Position numbers and translations under genes: made by a program. DNA of 56,194 nucleotides from Flavobacteriales bacterium UBA4110 (GTDB lineage: Bacteria; Bacteroidota; Bacteroidia; Flavobacteriales; Weeksellaceae), in NCBI GenBank assembly GCA_002383165.1, contig DFXK01000015.1, positions 3,894 through 60,087 of the forward strand, given 5' to 3'. A model generated the notes under the pieces. The model saw only the letters and a list, made by a program, of their open reading frames with translations, did no database searches and was not told the DNA's origin. Shown here one piece after another: positions 34,091 to 43,586 of this stretch. Every line of letters begins with the position of its first letter. The first letter of the stretch is position 1.

Positions 34091-34609
34091 ATGGCAATTA
34101 TTAGAGAACTTTTAGGCAAAACGCCTCAACTTGGAGAAAATACTTTTGTGGCAGAAACGGCTGTGATTATCGGCGATGTGACAATGGGGAAGGACTGCAG
34201 TATTTGGTACAATGCGGTTTTGAGAGGCGATGTTCATTTCATCAAAATGGGCAATAAAGTGAATGTTCAGGACAATGCGATGATACATTGCACTTATCAA
34301 AAAAGCCCAACTACGATTGGAAATAACGTATCGATTGGTCATAATGCGATTGTACACGGTTGTACAATAAAAGATAATGTTCTGATTGGGATGGGCGCAA
34401 TTGTGATGGATGATTGTATTGTAGAAAGCAACTCTATTGTTGCAGCAGGAGCTGTAGTGACTGCCAATACACACATCAAAGAAGGCGAGATTTGGGCTGG
34501 CGTTCCGGCAAAAAAAGTGAAAGATGTGTCTCAAAATCTAATTACAGGCGAGATTGATAGAATCGCAAATAATTATGTTAAATACTCCAGCTGGTACAAA
34601 GAAGGCTAA
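34091..34609 (+). CDS. Gamma-class carbonic anhydrase-like hexapeptide protein
   Basis: This 172-aa protein is built of left-handed beta-helix hexapeptide repeats. The three zinc-binding histidines expected in gamma carbonic anhydrases are present: His66 in DNAMIHC, and His84 and His89 in IGHNAIVHG. The segment SIWYNAVLRGDV is also typical. It may hydrate CO2 or act as a related transferase-fold protein of the YrdA/CaiE group. YihY is 38 nt downstream on the same strand. Confidence 0.88.
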   Translation: MAIIRELLGKTPQLGENTFVAETAVIIGDVTMGKDCSIWYNAVLRGDVHFIKMGNKVNVQDNAMIHCTYQKSPTTIGNNVSIGHNAIVHGCTIKDNVLIGMGAIVMDDCIVESNSIVAAGAVVTANTHIKEGEIWAGVPAKKVKDVSQNLITGEIDRIANNYVKYSSWYKEG

Positions 34610-34647
34610 GTTGGTATAAAGATTGAATTTCCCAAGAAAAATAAGCA

Positions 34648-35583
34648 ATGAAAAAACTTAATTCTTTTTGGGACGTTCTAAAACAGACCTTCAGTGAATG
34701 GATGTCTTCCTCCGCTGCCAAAGACAGTGCAAGTATGGCTTATAATGCCATATTTTCTTTGCCTGGTTTGATGATTATTGTGATTTGGATTGCAGGACAT
34801 TTCTTTGGCGAAGAAGCTGTGAATGGCGAAATCCGCAGACAACTGCAAGGAATAATAGGTTACGATGGTGCGAAAAGCGTTCAGGATATTATCAAAAGCG
34901 CAATGGTTGATAAACAGAACTTCTGGATGAAAGCACTTGGCGTCGGAACTTTGATCTTTGGTGCAACCAGTTTATTTTTCCAGATGCAGAGCTCGCTAAA
35001 CAATCTTTGGGATGTAGAAGCCGCTCCAAAAAAAGCTTGGCAAAAATTCATCCTTGACAGGGCTAATTCTCTTGGAATGATTTTAATAATTGCATTTCTT
35101 CTTCTAATTAGTATGCTTCTGTCTTCTGCTATTGGACTTGCTAATACTTTGATTACTAAATATTTTGGTTTGGAAACTTATGTGATTATCCAAGCGAGTA
35201 ATTTTATTTTAGGATTAGCCATCGTTACCATTCTCTTTGCTTTTATGTTCAAGGTTTTACCCGATGTAGAAATCAAATGGAAATCCGTTTGGATTGGTGC
35301 AATTGTTACGGCTTTACTTTTCAATCTTGGAAAAATGCTAATGAGTTTCTACTTCGATTTTTTTAAACCAACATCCATTTTTGGTGCGGCAGGAACTGTG
35401 ATTCTATTGATGATGTGGATTAATTATTCTTGTCAACTCATATTTTTTGGCGCGGAGTTTACTAAAATTTATGCTTATAGAAGAGGACACACAATCATTC
35501 CTTCCAAACACGCCAAATGGAGCAAAGAAAAATTATATAGAGATTCTGAAGCGCAAAAGATTACTCCACAGAATCCGACTTAG
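34648..35583 (+). CDS. YihY/BrkB family inner-membrane protein
   Basis: This 311-aa protein has about six membrane segments, including MIIVIWIAGHFF, MILIIAFLLLISMLLSSAIG, and TVILLMMWINYSCQLIFFGAEF. The motif DSASMAYNAIFSLPGL and the terminal FGAEFTKIYAYRRG mark the YihY/BrkB family, once misnamed ribonuclease BN. Its role is unknown. Its last 23 nt overlap the end of the convergent lipoprotein gene. Confidence 0.88.
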   Translation: MKKLNSFWDVLKQTFSEWMSSSAAKDSASMAYNAIFSLPGLMIIVIWIAGHFFGEEAVNGEIRRQLQGIIGYDGAKSVQDIIKSAMVDKQNFWMKALGVGTLIFGATSLFFQMQSSLNNLWDVEAAPKKAWQKFILDRANSLGMILIIAFLLLISMLLSSAIGLANTLITKYFGLETYVIIQASNFILGLAIVTILFAFMFKVLPDVEIKWKSVWIGAIVTALLFNLGKMLMSFYFDFFKPTSIFGAAGTVILLMMWINYSCQLIFFGAEFTKIYAYRRGHTIIPSKHAKWSKEKLYRDSEAQKITPQNPT

Positions 35584-36019
35584 AATATTTGAAAACAGGA
35601 TTTCCATTTTCACATTCGATTTTTTCGGGCGGCATTACCAACATACAATCTGACACCAGATTGTATTTTTTATTATACTCTGTAGATTTCTGATTATACA
35701 AATCAACTTTTTCTAAAAATTTGGCTTCGTCTATTTTAACTGAATAAGCAATATAAGAAACTGGTCCACCGCAAGCTTTCACACCTAACCCGACAGATTT
35801 CCAATCAGTAGTGTTGGTGCATTTTTCACTTTTTGCCATTGTCAGAATTTCGGATTTCAAATTCTCCATTTCCTGCGCTTCTTGTTCTGTTAGATTTCCT
35901 TTATCCGGATTTTCTTTTGGTCTTTCTGGAAGTGGTTTTGGAAGATTATCTGGATTGATTGTGGATTTGCAAGAGAATGATATTGTTGCAATAGCTGCTA
36001 AGAACAATAGATTTTTCAT
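35561..36019 (-). CDS. Small lipoprotein of unknown function
   Basis: This 152-aa protein begins with a lipoprotein signal, MKNLLFLAAIATISFSC, with Cys17 as the lipidation site. A Pro/Lys-rich linker (PKPLPERPKENPDKG) follows, then a domain with four further cysteines that may form disulfides (KCTNTTDW, KACGGPVSYIAYS, SDCMLVMP, KIECENG). I do not recognise the family. The 3' end overlaps the end of yihY by 23 nt on the opposite strand. Confidence 0.75.
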   Translation of the reverse strand: MKNLLFLAAIATISFSCKSTINPDNLPKPLPERPKENPDKGNLTEQEAQEMENLKSEILTMAKSEKCTNTTDWKSVGLGVKACGGPVSYIAYSVKIDEAKFLEKVDLYNQKSTEYNKKYNLVSDCMLVMPPEKIECENGNPVFKYSKSDSVE

Positions 36020-36216
36020 AAAATATTTTTAAATCTGTCATCAAATATAATACCTAGAAATTTAATTTGATTAAAAATAAATTGGTATAGATTTAGTTAT
36101 TAGGTAAAGCCTAATACTATTTGTAACAAATTAACGTTTTAAATGACAAATTATGATGAATTATAATCAATGAAACGCTAACTTTCTATCAGACCTTTAG
36201 AAATATACATAGAAAG

Positions 36217-37302
36217 ATGAAAAATACTAACACACATAAAATGAATTGGTTTCAGCATTTTCTGATGATTTGTTCCGGCGCAAATATTCATCTGCTGAAA
36301 AAATCTCCATCCGAATGGAACAAGTTTGCCGGAATCGGTGGGATTGTTTTGTTCACTGCTATTTTCGCAACACTTTCTGCAGGATATGCGATGTTCACGG
36401 TATTCGATAACCTTTGGGCTTCAGTAGGATTCGGGATTCTTTGGGGATTAATGATTTTCAATTTGGATAGATATATTGTTTCCTCAATCAAAAAAACAGG
36501 AACTTGGTGGAGTCAAGTTTTGATGACAATTCCGCGTTTGATTTTAGCAACTTTTCTCGGAATCATTATCTCCAAACCTTTGGAATTGAAAATTTTTGAG
36601 AAAGAGGTGAACAAGCAACTGAATACCATTATTCAAAGGAATAAAAAACAGCTGCAGGCAGAAATGAGCGGTAGAATTCTGCAACAATCCGGTCCTTTTG
36701 ATTTAGAGAAAAAGCAAATCCAGAATCAAATTAAAACTTATCAGTTGGCTTATGATTCTGCTTCTGTTGAATTGGAGAAAGAGATTCTTGGAAAGCCATC
36801 TGGTTTAACCAGCGGAAAAGTCGGTTACGGAACCAATGCCAAGAGAAAAGCCGAACTGAAAGAACAGAAACGGGCAGACCTGGAAAATTACCAAAAACAA
36901 ATGCAACCGAGATTGCAATATTTGGACACCGAAATTTCAAAAGTTTATACTAATCTTGAAACCGAAAGAAAATCGACTGAAGGTGTTGAAGATCAATTCA
37001 ATGGCTTTGCTGCGAGATTACAAGCTTTGGATGAATTGGGGGAAAATTCTGCAATAATTGCCTTGGCAGCAAGTTTCATAATGGGATTATTTATTTGTTT
37101 GGAAATTTCTCCAGTTTTGATAAAACTAATTTCTTCGGTTGGACCGTATGATTACCTTTTGGAGAAAACAGAGAATGAATTCAAACTTTATTCTAAAGAA
37201 AAAATCACAAAAGGAAATTCGTTAACGGATTATAGAATTGATGATTTTGAAGATGATCTAAAAATCAGAAAAGAAAGAAAACGAAATCATAATAACACAT
37301 AA
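36217..37302 (+). CDS. DUF4407 membrane protein
   Basis: This 361-aa protein matches DUF4407. The N-terminal WFQHFLMICSGANIHLLKK is followed by membrane segments (GIVLFTAIFATLSAGYAMF, VGFGILWGLMIFNLDRYIV, LILATFLGIIIS). A long coiled-coil stretch (about 130-275) comes next, then a last membrane segment (ALAASFIMGLFICLEISPVL) and a charged tail. The function is unknown. The start could be ATG 36241, which opens the conserved MNWFQHF; the longer start at 36217 is kept provisionally. Confidence 0.85.
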   Translation: MKNTNTHKMNWFQHFLMICSGANIHLLKKSPSEWNKFAGIGGIVLFTAIFATLSAGYAMFTVFDNLWASVGFGILWGLMIFNLDRYIVSSIKKTGTWWSQVLMTIPRLILATFLGIIISKPLELKIFEKEVNKQLNTIIQRNKKQLQAEMSGRILQQSGPFDLEKKQIQNQIKTYQLAYDSASVELEKEILGKPSGLTSGKVGYGTNAKRKAELKEQKRADLENYQKQMQPRLQYLDTEISKVYTNLETERKSTEGVEDQFNGFAARLQALDELGENSAIIALAASFIMGLFICLEISPVLIKLISSVGPYDYLLEKTENEFKLYSKEKITKGNSLTDYRIDDFEDDLKIRKERKRNHNNT

Positions 37303-37305
37303 CAA

Positions 37306-37331
37306 AAAAGCTTCCAAATTTGGAAGCTTTT
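37306..37331. terminator. Bidirectional terminator (perfect palindrome)
   Basis: A perfect 26-bp palindrome, AAAAGCTTCC...GGAAGCTTTT, lies between the convergent DUF4407 gene and the 115-aa gene. Both strands carry T-rich tails. Confidence 0.85.
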
Positions 37332-37334
37332 CTT

Positions 37335-37682
37335 CTATTTTAAATCGCCAACCAAAAAAGGATGTTCAGCATTTTCAGTATAGTCACGGATAAAACCAAT
37401 TTCCTTGTTTCCTTTGATCTCAGATTTTGAAGTTCCTGAAAAACCATCCCCAAAATCGATACTAAAATCGATATAGCTCAATCTATTCTTAGTGAATTTC
37501 ATTTTGTTAAACACTAAAATGATGTTTTTGTCTCTAAGGTTTTTCTGAAGACTCATTAGATCTTGCCTAGTCATTTCTTTGTTAAAAACAACGGCTATCA
37601 CTTTCTTATTCGAGGTGAAAGAAAGCATTCCGAAAACAAAAACGGTTAAGAATAATAGTGGGAAAAGTGTAGTCTTCTTCAT
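37335..37682 (-). CDS. Small exported or membrane-anchored protein of unknown function
   Basis: This 115-aa protein has an N-terminal hydrophobic segment (FPLLFLTVFVFGMLSF) that is either a signal peptide or an anchor. The remainder, with VIAVVFNKEMTRQDLMSLQ and IDFSIDFGDGFSG, is not recognised. Codon use resembles the neighbours. It has its own small unit between the DUF4407 and guaB terminators. Confidence 0.7.
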   Translation of the reverse strand: MKKTTLFPLLFLTVFVFGMLSFTSNKKVIAVVFNKEMTRQDLMSLQKNLRDKNIILVFNKMKFTKNRLSYIDFSIDFGDGFSGTSKSEIKGNKEIGFIRDYTENAEHPFLVGDLK

Positions 37683-37811
37683 TGGGTTGATAACGCTGCA
37701 AAATTATACAATTATCATCAATTGTGAAACCAAAGTTTTGATTTTTAATAGATTTATAATAATTTTTTTCTTTTTCCGAGAGATACCCTTATTAGAAATC
37801 ATACTACAAAT

Positions 37812-37854
37812 AAAAAACTCCAAATTGACCGTTTCAACTTGGAGTTTTTTTTAT
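37812..37854 (-). terminator. Terminator after guaB
   Basis: AAAAAACTCCAA (37812-37823) pairs with TTGGAGTTTTTT (37839-37850). On the minus strand it lies 20 nt beyond the guaB stop, with a T-tract. Confidence 0.85.
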
Positions 37855-37870
37855 TTCAATTTCTGATTTT

Positions 37871-39331
37871 TTACAAAGAATAATTCGGAGCTTCTTGTGT
37901 AATAATCACATCGTGTGGATGCGATTCTTTCAGCCCGCTTCCAGTAATCATTACTAATTTTGAATCTTTTTGTAAAGCTTCTATATCTTTTGCGCCACAA
38001 TAGCCCATTCCAGCTCTTAAACCTCCAGTCAGTTGGAAAATCACATCTTCCAGTTTTCCTTTGTGAGGAACTCTTCCTTCGATTCCTTCTGGGACAAATT
38101 TCTTAGCTTCACTTTGGAAATAACGCTCTTTTCCGCCACGTTTCATTGCAGAAAGAGAACCCATTCCTTGGTAAGATTTGAATTTTCTTCCTTGGAAAAT
38201 AATTTCTTCTCCCGGCGCTTCATCACTTCCAGCTAAAAGTGAACCAAGCATTACGGCTCCAGCACCACTCGCAATTGCTTTTACAATATCACCAGACAAT
38301 TTAATTCCGCCATCAGCGATAACCGTTACATTTTTCTTTTTAGCAAATTCGTAAACGTTGTAGATGGCTGACAATTGTGGTACGCCAACACCGGCAACAA
38401 CTCTGGTTGTACAGATAGAACCTGGTCCAACACCAACTTTTAAAACATTAGCTCCAGCTTTTATCAAATCTTTTGCAGCATCAGCGGTTACAATATTTCC
38501 GCCAACGATATCCAAGTCTGGGAATTTTTTTCTGATTTCAGAGATTTTATCCAAAACACCTTTCGAATGTCCGTGAGCTGAATCGATAGCAACAATATCA
38601 ACACCAGCTTTTACCAATGCTGTAATTCTTTCAATCGTATCTTCGCCAACACCAACGCCAGCGCCGACAATCAGTCTGCCGTTTTGGTCTTTATTGGCAT
38701 TCGGGTATTCTAATTGATTATCAATGTCTTTAATCGTAATTAACCCAACCAATTTGTTTTTCTTATCAACAATCGGAAGTTTTTCGATTCTGTTTTTTAG
38801 CAAAATTTCTTTCGCCTTTTCAAGATTCGTGTTTTTATCAGAAGTGATGAGGTTTTCTTTGGTCATTATTTCCTCAACTTTGATATCAAGATTTTCCTGA
38901 TATTTCACATCACGATTGGTAATGATTCCGATGAGATAATTGTTTTCGTCAACTACAGGCAATCCTGAAATTTTGTAATTCGCCATTAGTTCTTTAGCTT
39001 CCGCCAATGTATGGTCTTTGGACAAAGTAACTGGGTCTGCAATCATTCCGTTTTCGGAACGTTTTACGCTGTTGACCTGCGCAGCCTGCTCCTCGATTGT
39101 CATGTTTTTATGGATGAATCCAAGACCGCCGACTCTCGCCAATGCAATTGCTAAATCTGCTTCCGTAACTGTATCCATCGCAGCGGAAACTATAGGAACA
39201 TTGAGCGAAATTTTGTCTGTAAGTCTTGATTTTAGGGAAACCTGATTAGGTAAAACTTCTGAATAAGAAGGAACTAGAAGCACGTCATCGAAAGTGATGG
39301 CTGTCTCTACAATTTTGTTATGAATAGACAT
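37871..39331 (-). CDS. guaB: IMP dehydrogenase
   Basis: This 486-aa enzyme oxidises IMP to XMP, the first committed step to GMP. The barrel is interrupted by two CBS domains (about 95-205, with ISGLPVVDENNYLIGIITNRD and LPIVDKKNKLVGLITIKD). The catalytic loop GPGSICTTRVVAGVGVPQ has the active Cys, and GGIKLSGDIVKAIASGA and GYCGAKD are also present. Length is that of bacterial GuaB. It is a single-gene unit with its own promoter and terminator. Confidence 0.97.
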   Translation of the reverse strand: MSIHNKIVETAITFDDVLLVPSYSEVLPNQVSLKSRLTDKISLNVPIVSAAMDTVTEADLAIALARVGGLGFIHKNMTIEEQAAQVNSVKRSENGMIADPVTLSKDHTLAEAKELMANYKISGLPVVDENNYLIGIITNRDVKYQENLDIKVEEIMTKENLITSDKNTNLEKAKEILLKNRIEKLPIVDKKNKLVGLITIKDIDNQLEYPNANKDQNGRLIVGAGVGVGEDTIERITALVKAGVDIVAIDSAHGHSKGVLDKISEIRKKFPDLDIVGGNIVTADAAKDLIKAGANVLKVGVGPGSICTTRVVAGVGVPQLSAIYNVYEFAKKKNVTVIADGGIKLSGDIVKAIASGAGAVMLGSLLAGSDEAPGEEIIFQGRKFKSYQGMGSLSAMKRGGKERYFQSEAKKFVPEGIEGRVPHKGKLEDVIFQLTGGLRAGMGYCGAKDIEALQKDSKLVMITGSGLKESHPHDVIITQEAPNYSL

Positions 39332-39345
39332 CTTTACTTTCTTTG

Positions 39346-39353
39346 CAAAATTA
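39346..39353 (-). promoter_or_regulatory. Putative -7 promoter box of guaB
   Basis: On the minus strand this reads TAATTTTG, matching TAnnTTTG, and ends 14 nt before the guaB ATG. No clear -33 box was found. Confidence 0.4.
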
Positions 39354-39501
39354 AGTTATTTTTATGGAATTTGAAAATATCGTAATTTATTTGATAAATA
39401 ATTAATATTCAGAGAAATGATGACGAATTAAATAATTGATGGTTGATAAATGATTTTAATTTCTGCTTAGTATCAACTGTCATTTTATAGCTTATCAATT
39501 A

Positions 39502-41109
39502 TCAAAACCTACTGAGGATTCCCCAATGAATTTTAATTTCGTTGAATTTGAAAGGATTCCCAAATTCGTTTCCGTTGGAAATTTGAAAACTCATCAAACC
39601 GACGGGAAGAAAAAAGTTAAAACCCAAACCTAAACTGTAAAGCTTGGGCGTGATTCCCAATGCTTTGTTGGACATTTGTCCGTATTGCGCAAAAACATCG
39701 AAAAACGCTTGGTCATTGACGAGATAACGATATTCGGCGCCGGCAAAAGCATAAAAATCGCTGACGAGACTTTGCTCATTGAAACCTCGAAGCGAGTTCC
39801 AGCCTCCAAACCGAAAAAGTTCGTTGGTTGATAATTCGTTTTTGGAACTGAGCAGCGCGGATTCTCCCTTGATATTGAGAAAGTGATTTCCGGACAAATT
39901 GAAGTTGTGTTCCGCAAAAAGAAAATACCGGATTTGGTCAAATTTTTCCTGCGTATCGTCGTAAGTTGTTTTGAGAAAATCAGCTTCCAGACGAATATTA
40001 CTTTTGTTAATAAACAACGGAATGTCGCTTCCTTCCTGGTATTGATAGTAAACACCAATCCCTTTTTTGCTGTAATCTCGACCGCTCGTGTAAAGGGAAT
40101 CCAAAATCGCAGAAGACTCGAAAGTTCCTTTTAGACCAAGTTTTTGTTTCGGCGAAAGATGATAATAAATCGCGGGCAAAAATTTGACGTTCGCAAAAGT
40201 GGAATCCTGACGGAAAATATTGACATTCACATTCAAACCAACATTGCTTCCAAACGTGTATGGAATATCAGTTTGCATATCGAAAGTCTGACCTTTATCA
40301 GGATTTCTCTGCCAATAAACGCCGATACTCTCGAAGCTGTTGAACATATTTTTCATCTGGACATTCAAGGTTCCATTGACGGTGAATTTTTCGGTTTTGT
40401 CGTTTCCAAAGCCAATCATTCCGTCAAAAGTGTTGGTTTTTCGTTTCTGAGTGAAGAGAAAAACCTGCGTAGAATCTTTGGTAAACAATGTCTGAGGCGG
40501 TTTTTCCAACGCTACAAACTGATGATTTTGCAGAGATTGATTCATAGAAACCAAGTTCTTATCATCATAGTTTTTTCCGAGATATTGTTTGTTGAGATTT
40601 TTAACGAATTGTTTCGGTAAACGTGTGTAACCTTTGAAAACAATACCATCGATTTTTCTTTGAGAAGCTGGAACAACGGAGATTTTGACCGACGGAATTC
40701 CGTTTTCCATTTTCCGGAATTTGGTTTTCACACGGTTGAAAGCGAAACCTTTGTCCCGATATTTTTGATTGATATTTTTTTTGAGTGAGTCTAAATTTTT
40801 GGTGTAAATCTCATTCTTCTGAAACTTCAAATCATTAACTAAAGAATCTGAAAACCTAACATTGGCTTTGTTGAAATTCGGACCTTTATCATAATAAATT
40901 TCTGTCCTATTTTCGATTTGCTTCACGTCTTTCAGTTCTGTGAAGAAGTAAGAGCTTTCTGCCAAAGAATCTAGAAATTTGACAGCTTTAGCCGAATCAG
41001 AAACGATTTTTTTAACGTTTGTTTCTTTATCGATAAGCCAATATTCATTTTTTTGAGCATAAGAAAATACGCTCAGAAGTAACAAGAATATATAAAACAG
41101 CTTTTTCAA
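39502..41109 (-). CDS. BamA/TamA family outer-membrane protein
   Basis: This 535-aa protein has a signal peptide (MKKLFYIFLLLLSVFSYAQ). An N-terminal POTRA-like region follows (VKISVVPASQRKIDGIVFKG and PKQFVKNLNKQYLGKNY), and then a 16-strand-type barrel ending with LSRF. The barrel contains RFGGWNSLRGF, the lid-lock motif of Omp85 proteins. It is shorter than BamA with its five POTRA domains and could be a TamA-like or surface-antigen translocase. It sits alone downstream of the aroA unit, after a terminator. Confidence 0.85.
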   Translation of the reverse strand: MKKLFYIFLLLLSVFSYAQKNEYWLIDKETNVKKIVSDSAKAVKFLDSLAESSYFFTELKDVKQIENRTEIYYDKGPNFNKANVRFSDSLVNDLKFQKNEIYTKNLDSLKKNINQKYRDKGFAFNRVKTKFRKMENGIPSVKISVVPASQRKIDGIVFKGYTRLPKQFVKNLNKQYLGKNYDDKNLVSMNQSLQNHQFVALEKPPQTLFTKDSTQVFLFTQKRKTNTFDGMIGFGNDKTEKFTVNGTLNVQMKNMFNSFESIGVYWQRNPDKGQTFDMQTDIPYTFGSNVGLNVNVNIFRQDSTFANVKFLPAIYYHLSPKQKLGLKGTFESSAILDSLYTSGRDYSKKGIGVYYQYQEGSDIPLFINKSNIRLEADFLKTTYDDTQEKFDQIRYFLFAEHNFNLSGNHFLNIKGESALLSSKNELSTNELFRFGGWNSLRGFNEQSLVSDFYAFAGAEYRYLVNDQAFFDVFAQYGQMSNKALGITPKLYSLGLGFNFFLPVGLMSFQISNGNEFGNPFKFNEIKIHWGILSRF

Positions 41110-41114
41110 AATAA

Positions 41115-41148
41115 ATATAAAAGGCTTTCAAAAATAAAAGCCTTAATT
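41115..41148 (-). terminator. Probable terminator after the SDR gene
   Basis: AAGGCTTT (41121-41128) pairs with AAAGCCTT (41137-41144). On the minus strand it lies 17 nt beyond the SDR stop and runs into TTATATTT, an imperfect T-tract. Confidence 0.6.
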
Positions 41149-41160
41149 CTAAAACCGAAG

Positions 41161-41955
41161 TTAGTCCATTTTATTATATTTCTTCATCAGATTTTCATAA
41201 GTATTCTGAGGAAGAATCCATTTCAAAGGAACGCCAATTTTCTGCCCGAATTTCCCAAAATAGTAATGCGCTTTCCATTTTGACTTCCCTAAAAGCTGAT
41301 CAACATAAACTGCAACATCCAAAGGTTCTGTTCCGTCGCCAACGTGAGAATTCATCAAAGCATAAACTTTTTCGAAAACATTTTTATACGCTTCGGAAAC
41401 TTTTGTTTTCACTCGATTTTCTGCAATATTGGTTTTGATATCGCCCAAATGAAGCGAACAAACGTGGATATTCCAAGGATAAACCTCGTAACGCATTGCT
41501 TCTGTTACTTTGTCCAATGCAGATTTGGAAGCAGAATAAAATCCTCGGAAAGGCAATCCCATTTCTGAACCGATACTGGAAACATTGATGATTTTTCCGG
41601 ATTTCTGCTCTCTCATTTTTGGAAGAACGGCAGTCATCATTTGGACAGAGCCAATTAAATTAAGATTAAATAACTTAGTAATATCATCTTTCGTAGAATC
41701 TTCAACTGCGCCAACCATTCCCATTCCGGCATTGTTAATAAGAACATCAATTCTGGTTTCCGTTTTCAGGATTTCAGAAATGGTGTTGTCGATTTGGTCT
41801 TTTTCAGTAATGTCTGTTGGAATCGAAACGAAATAATCAGAGTTGACGACTTTTCTACTAAGCCCGTAAACTTTGTTTCCTTTCTTTCCAAAATATTCTG
41901 CCAAGGCAAATCCAATTCCGGATGAAGCGCCTGTAATGATAATAACTTTTGACAT
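41161..41955 (-). CDS. Short-chain dehydrogenase/reductase
   Basis: This 264-aa SDR has the cofactor motif TGASSGIGFALAE at the N-terminus, NNAGMG, the catalytic Ser in INVSSIGSEMG, and YSASKSAL with the active Tyr and Lys. It is of the classical type. The substrate is not evident. It starts one base after the aroA stop, so the two genes are co-transcribed, although no shikimate role is implied. Confidence 0.88.
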   Translation of the reverse strand: MSKVIIITGASSGIGFALAEYFGKKGNKVYGLSRKVVNSDYFVSIPTDITEKDQIDNTISEILKTETRIDVLINNAGMGMVGAVEDSTKDDITKLFNLNLIGSVQMMTAVLPKMREQKSGKIINVSSIGSEMGLPFRGFYSASKSALDKVTEAMRYEVYPWNIHVCSLHLGDIKTNIAENRVKTKVSEAYKNVFEKVYALMNSHVGDGTEPLDVAVYVDQLLGKSKWKAHYYFGKFGQKIGVPLKWILPQNTYENLMKKYNKMD

Positions 41956-41956
41956 A

Positions 41957-43180
41957 TTATTCGGTTTCTTTAGTTACGGATTTAAAATCCTCCCAAAACT
42001 CAGGATATGATTTTTCTACAACATCTTCGTTTTCGATATTAAGTTCTTTGACTAAAGCGAAAGGCGCAAAAGCCATTGCCATTCTGTGATCATTGTAAGT
42101 CGCGATAGAAATGTTTTCTTCTGGTTCAGTAAATTCTGAAGATTCGATTTTCTCAACAGTTATATGTGTTTTCGCTCCCAATTTTAACAACTCATTTTGA
42201 AGCGCAACCAATCGGTCGGTTTCTTTTACCTTCAAAGTATGAAGTCCGGTAATCACAAACGGAATTTTCAACGCTGTTGCTGTTACACAAAGCGTTTGTG
42301 CAATGTCAGGGCAATCATTCATATCCAAAGAAATTAATTCAGGATATTCGAAAGCTGGTTCTGGAAGCAATGAAATTGAATTTTCTGCATAATCAGAAAC
42401 GGTATTAATTCCGAAATATTTCCAGTAAATTTCTTTAATCACACTGTCGCCTTGCAGAGACAATGTATGATAACTTTTTAATGTAATTGATTTTCTTCCA
42501 ATCGCAGCCAAAGAATAGAAATAAGAGGCTGAAGACCAGTCGCTTTCCACTTCGTAATGTTCGGTTCTGAAATTATCAGAATGAGAAACAATTTCGATGG
42601 TGTTTTCTGCAAAATGAGATTTAATTCCGATTTCATTAAGGATCTTCAAAGTCATTTCCAGATAAGGACGAGACGTGATTTCTCCTTCCAATTCCAATGT
42701 CAACCCTTTTTCTAATTTTCCTCCAATTAATATTAATGAAGTCAAAAACTGGCTGGAAACATTCGCTGAAATTTTAACCGAATTTTTCTCTAATTTCTTT
42801 CCGATGATTTGCAACGGCGGAAATCCTTCTTTCTCAAGATAAGTAATATCTGCGCCAAGAGATTGAAGTGCATCAACCAATGGTTTGATTGGTCTGTTTT
42901 TCATTCTGTCAGAACCTGTCAAAATCGTTTTTCTTCCTTCAAAAATTGAGTAATAAGAAGTCAAAAATCGCATCGCAGTTCCGGCGTGATGAATATCAAT
43001 TGTTTCGGAATCGGATTCCAAAGCTTTTTTGAGTAACGTTGTGTCCTGAGAATTAGAAAGATTGAGCATATCAATGTTTCCAAACAATTTCCCTAAAATC
43101 AAAAGACGGTTCGAAATACTTTTCGAACCGGTAATTTGAATATTTTTTCCGTCTATAAGTTCAGACTTTTTTATAATCAT
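41957..43180 (-). CDS. aroA: 3-phosphoshikimate 1-carboxyvinyltransferase (EPSP synthase)
   Basis: This 407-aa enzyme transfers enolpyruvate to shikimate-3-phosphate. Visible signatures are SKSISNRLLIL, HHAGTAMRFLTS, GSDRMKNRPIKPLVDAL, and KVKETDRLVALQNEL, with YNDHRMAMAFAP near the C-terminus. It is slightly shorter than the enterobacterial enzyme, as is usual for Flavobacteriia. A GTCAGAT tandem repeat lies just upstream of the start. Confidence 0.93.
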   Translation of the reverse strand: MIIKKSELIDGKNIQITGSKSISNRLLILGKLFGNIDMLNLSNSQDTTLLKKALESDSETIDIHHAGTAMRFLTSYYSIFEGRKTILTGSDRMKNRPIKPLVDALQSLGADITYLEKEGFPPLQIIGKKLEKNSVKISANVSSQFLTSLILIGGKLEKGLTLELEGEITSRPYLEMTLKILNEIGIKSHFAENTIEIVSHSDNFRTEHYEVESDWSSASYFYSLAAIGRKSITLKSYHTLSLQGDSVIKEIYWKYFGINTVSDYAENSISLLPEPAFEYPELISLDMNDCPDIAQTLCVTATALKIPFVITGLHTLKVKETDRLVALQNELLKLGAKTHITVEKIESSEFTEPEENISIATYNDHRMAMAFAPFALVKELNIENEDVVEKSYPEFWEDFKSVTKETE

Positions 43181-43185
43181 AATTT

Positions 43186-43219
43186 GTCAGATGTCAGATG
43201 TCAGATGTCAGACGTCAGA
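43186..43219. repeat. Heptanucleotide tandem repeat upstream of aroA
   Basis: GTCAGAT is repeated about five times, with one GTCAGAC variant and a partial last copy. A partly inverted counterpart, GGACATCCAACATCCAC, lies at 43241-43257. It ends 5 nt from the aroA start codon on the upstream side. Copy number could vary between strains. Confidence 0.75.
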
Positions 43220-43256
43220 ATTAATAAAACTTCCAACTTCGGACATCCAACATCCA

Positions 43257-43586
43257 CTATTTTTTTAATTTTACGTTATTCTGATGTCGGTCTTTGTCTC
43301 TATCAGTTTTGATTTTCATTTTTTTATCGAACGCCGATTGCAAATCTGTTCCGGTTTGATTGGCTAAGCAAAGCGTTACAAAAAGAACATCAGCCAATTC
43401 TTCGCCTAAATCTTTAGATTTATCGGATTCTTTTTCAGATTGTTCGCCGTATCTTCTGGCAATGATTCTGGCCACTTCGCCCACTTCTTCCGTTAACATT
43501 GCCATATTTGTCAACTCGTTGAAATAGCGGACACCAATGGTTTTTATCCATTCGTTAACCTGATTTTGGAGTGTTGTGATTTCCAT
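43257..43586 (-). CDS. MazG-like nucleotide pyrophosphohydrolase
   Basis: This 109-aa all-alpha protein has the MazG-type metal-binding pattern: LTEEVGEVARIIARRYGE followed by GEELADVLFVTLCLA. It would hydrolyse a nucleoside triphosphate to the monophosphate and pyrophosphate, perhaps to clean the nucleotide pool. Its start codon shares one base with the stop of the upstream lipoprotein gene (TAATG), so translation is probably coupled. Confidence 0.85.
   Translation of the reverse strand: MEITTLQNQVNEWIKTIGVRYFNELTNMAMLTEEVGEVARIIARRYGEQSEKESDKSKDLGEELADVLFVTLCLANQTGTDLQSAFDKKMKIKTDRDKDRHQNNVKLKK

Noticed and set aside
34112..34534. 140-codon minus-strand frame
   Set aside because: It lies fully inside the carbonic anhydrase gene, which has all three zinc histidines in the other strand.
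40144..40620. 158-codon plus-strand frame
   Set aside because: Antisense to the BamA/TamA-like gene, with no domain signal.
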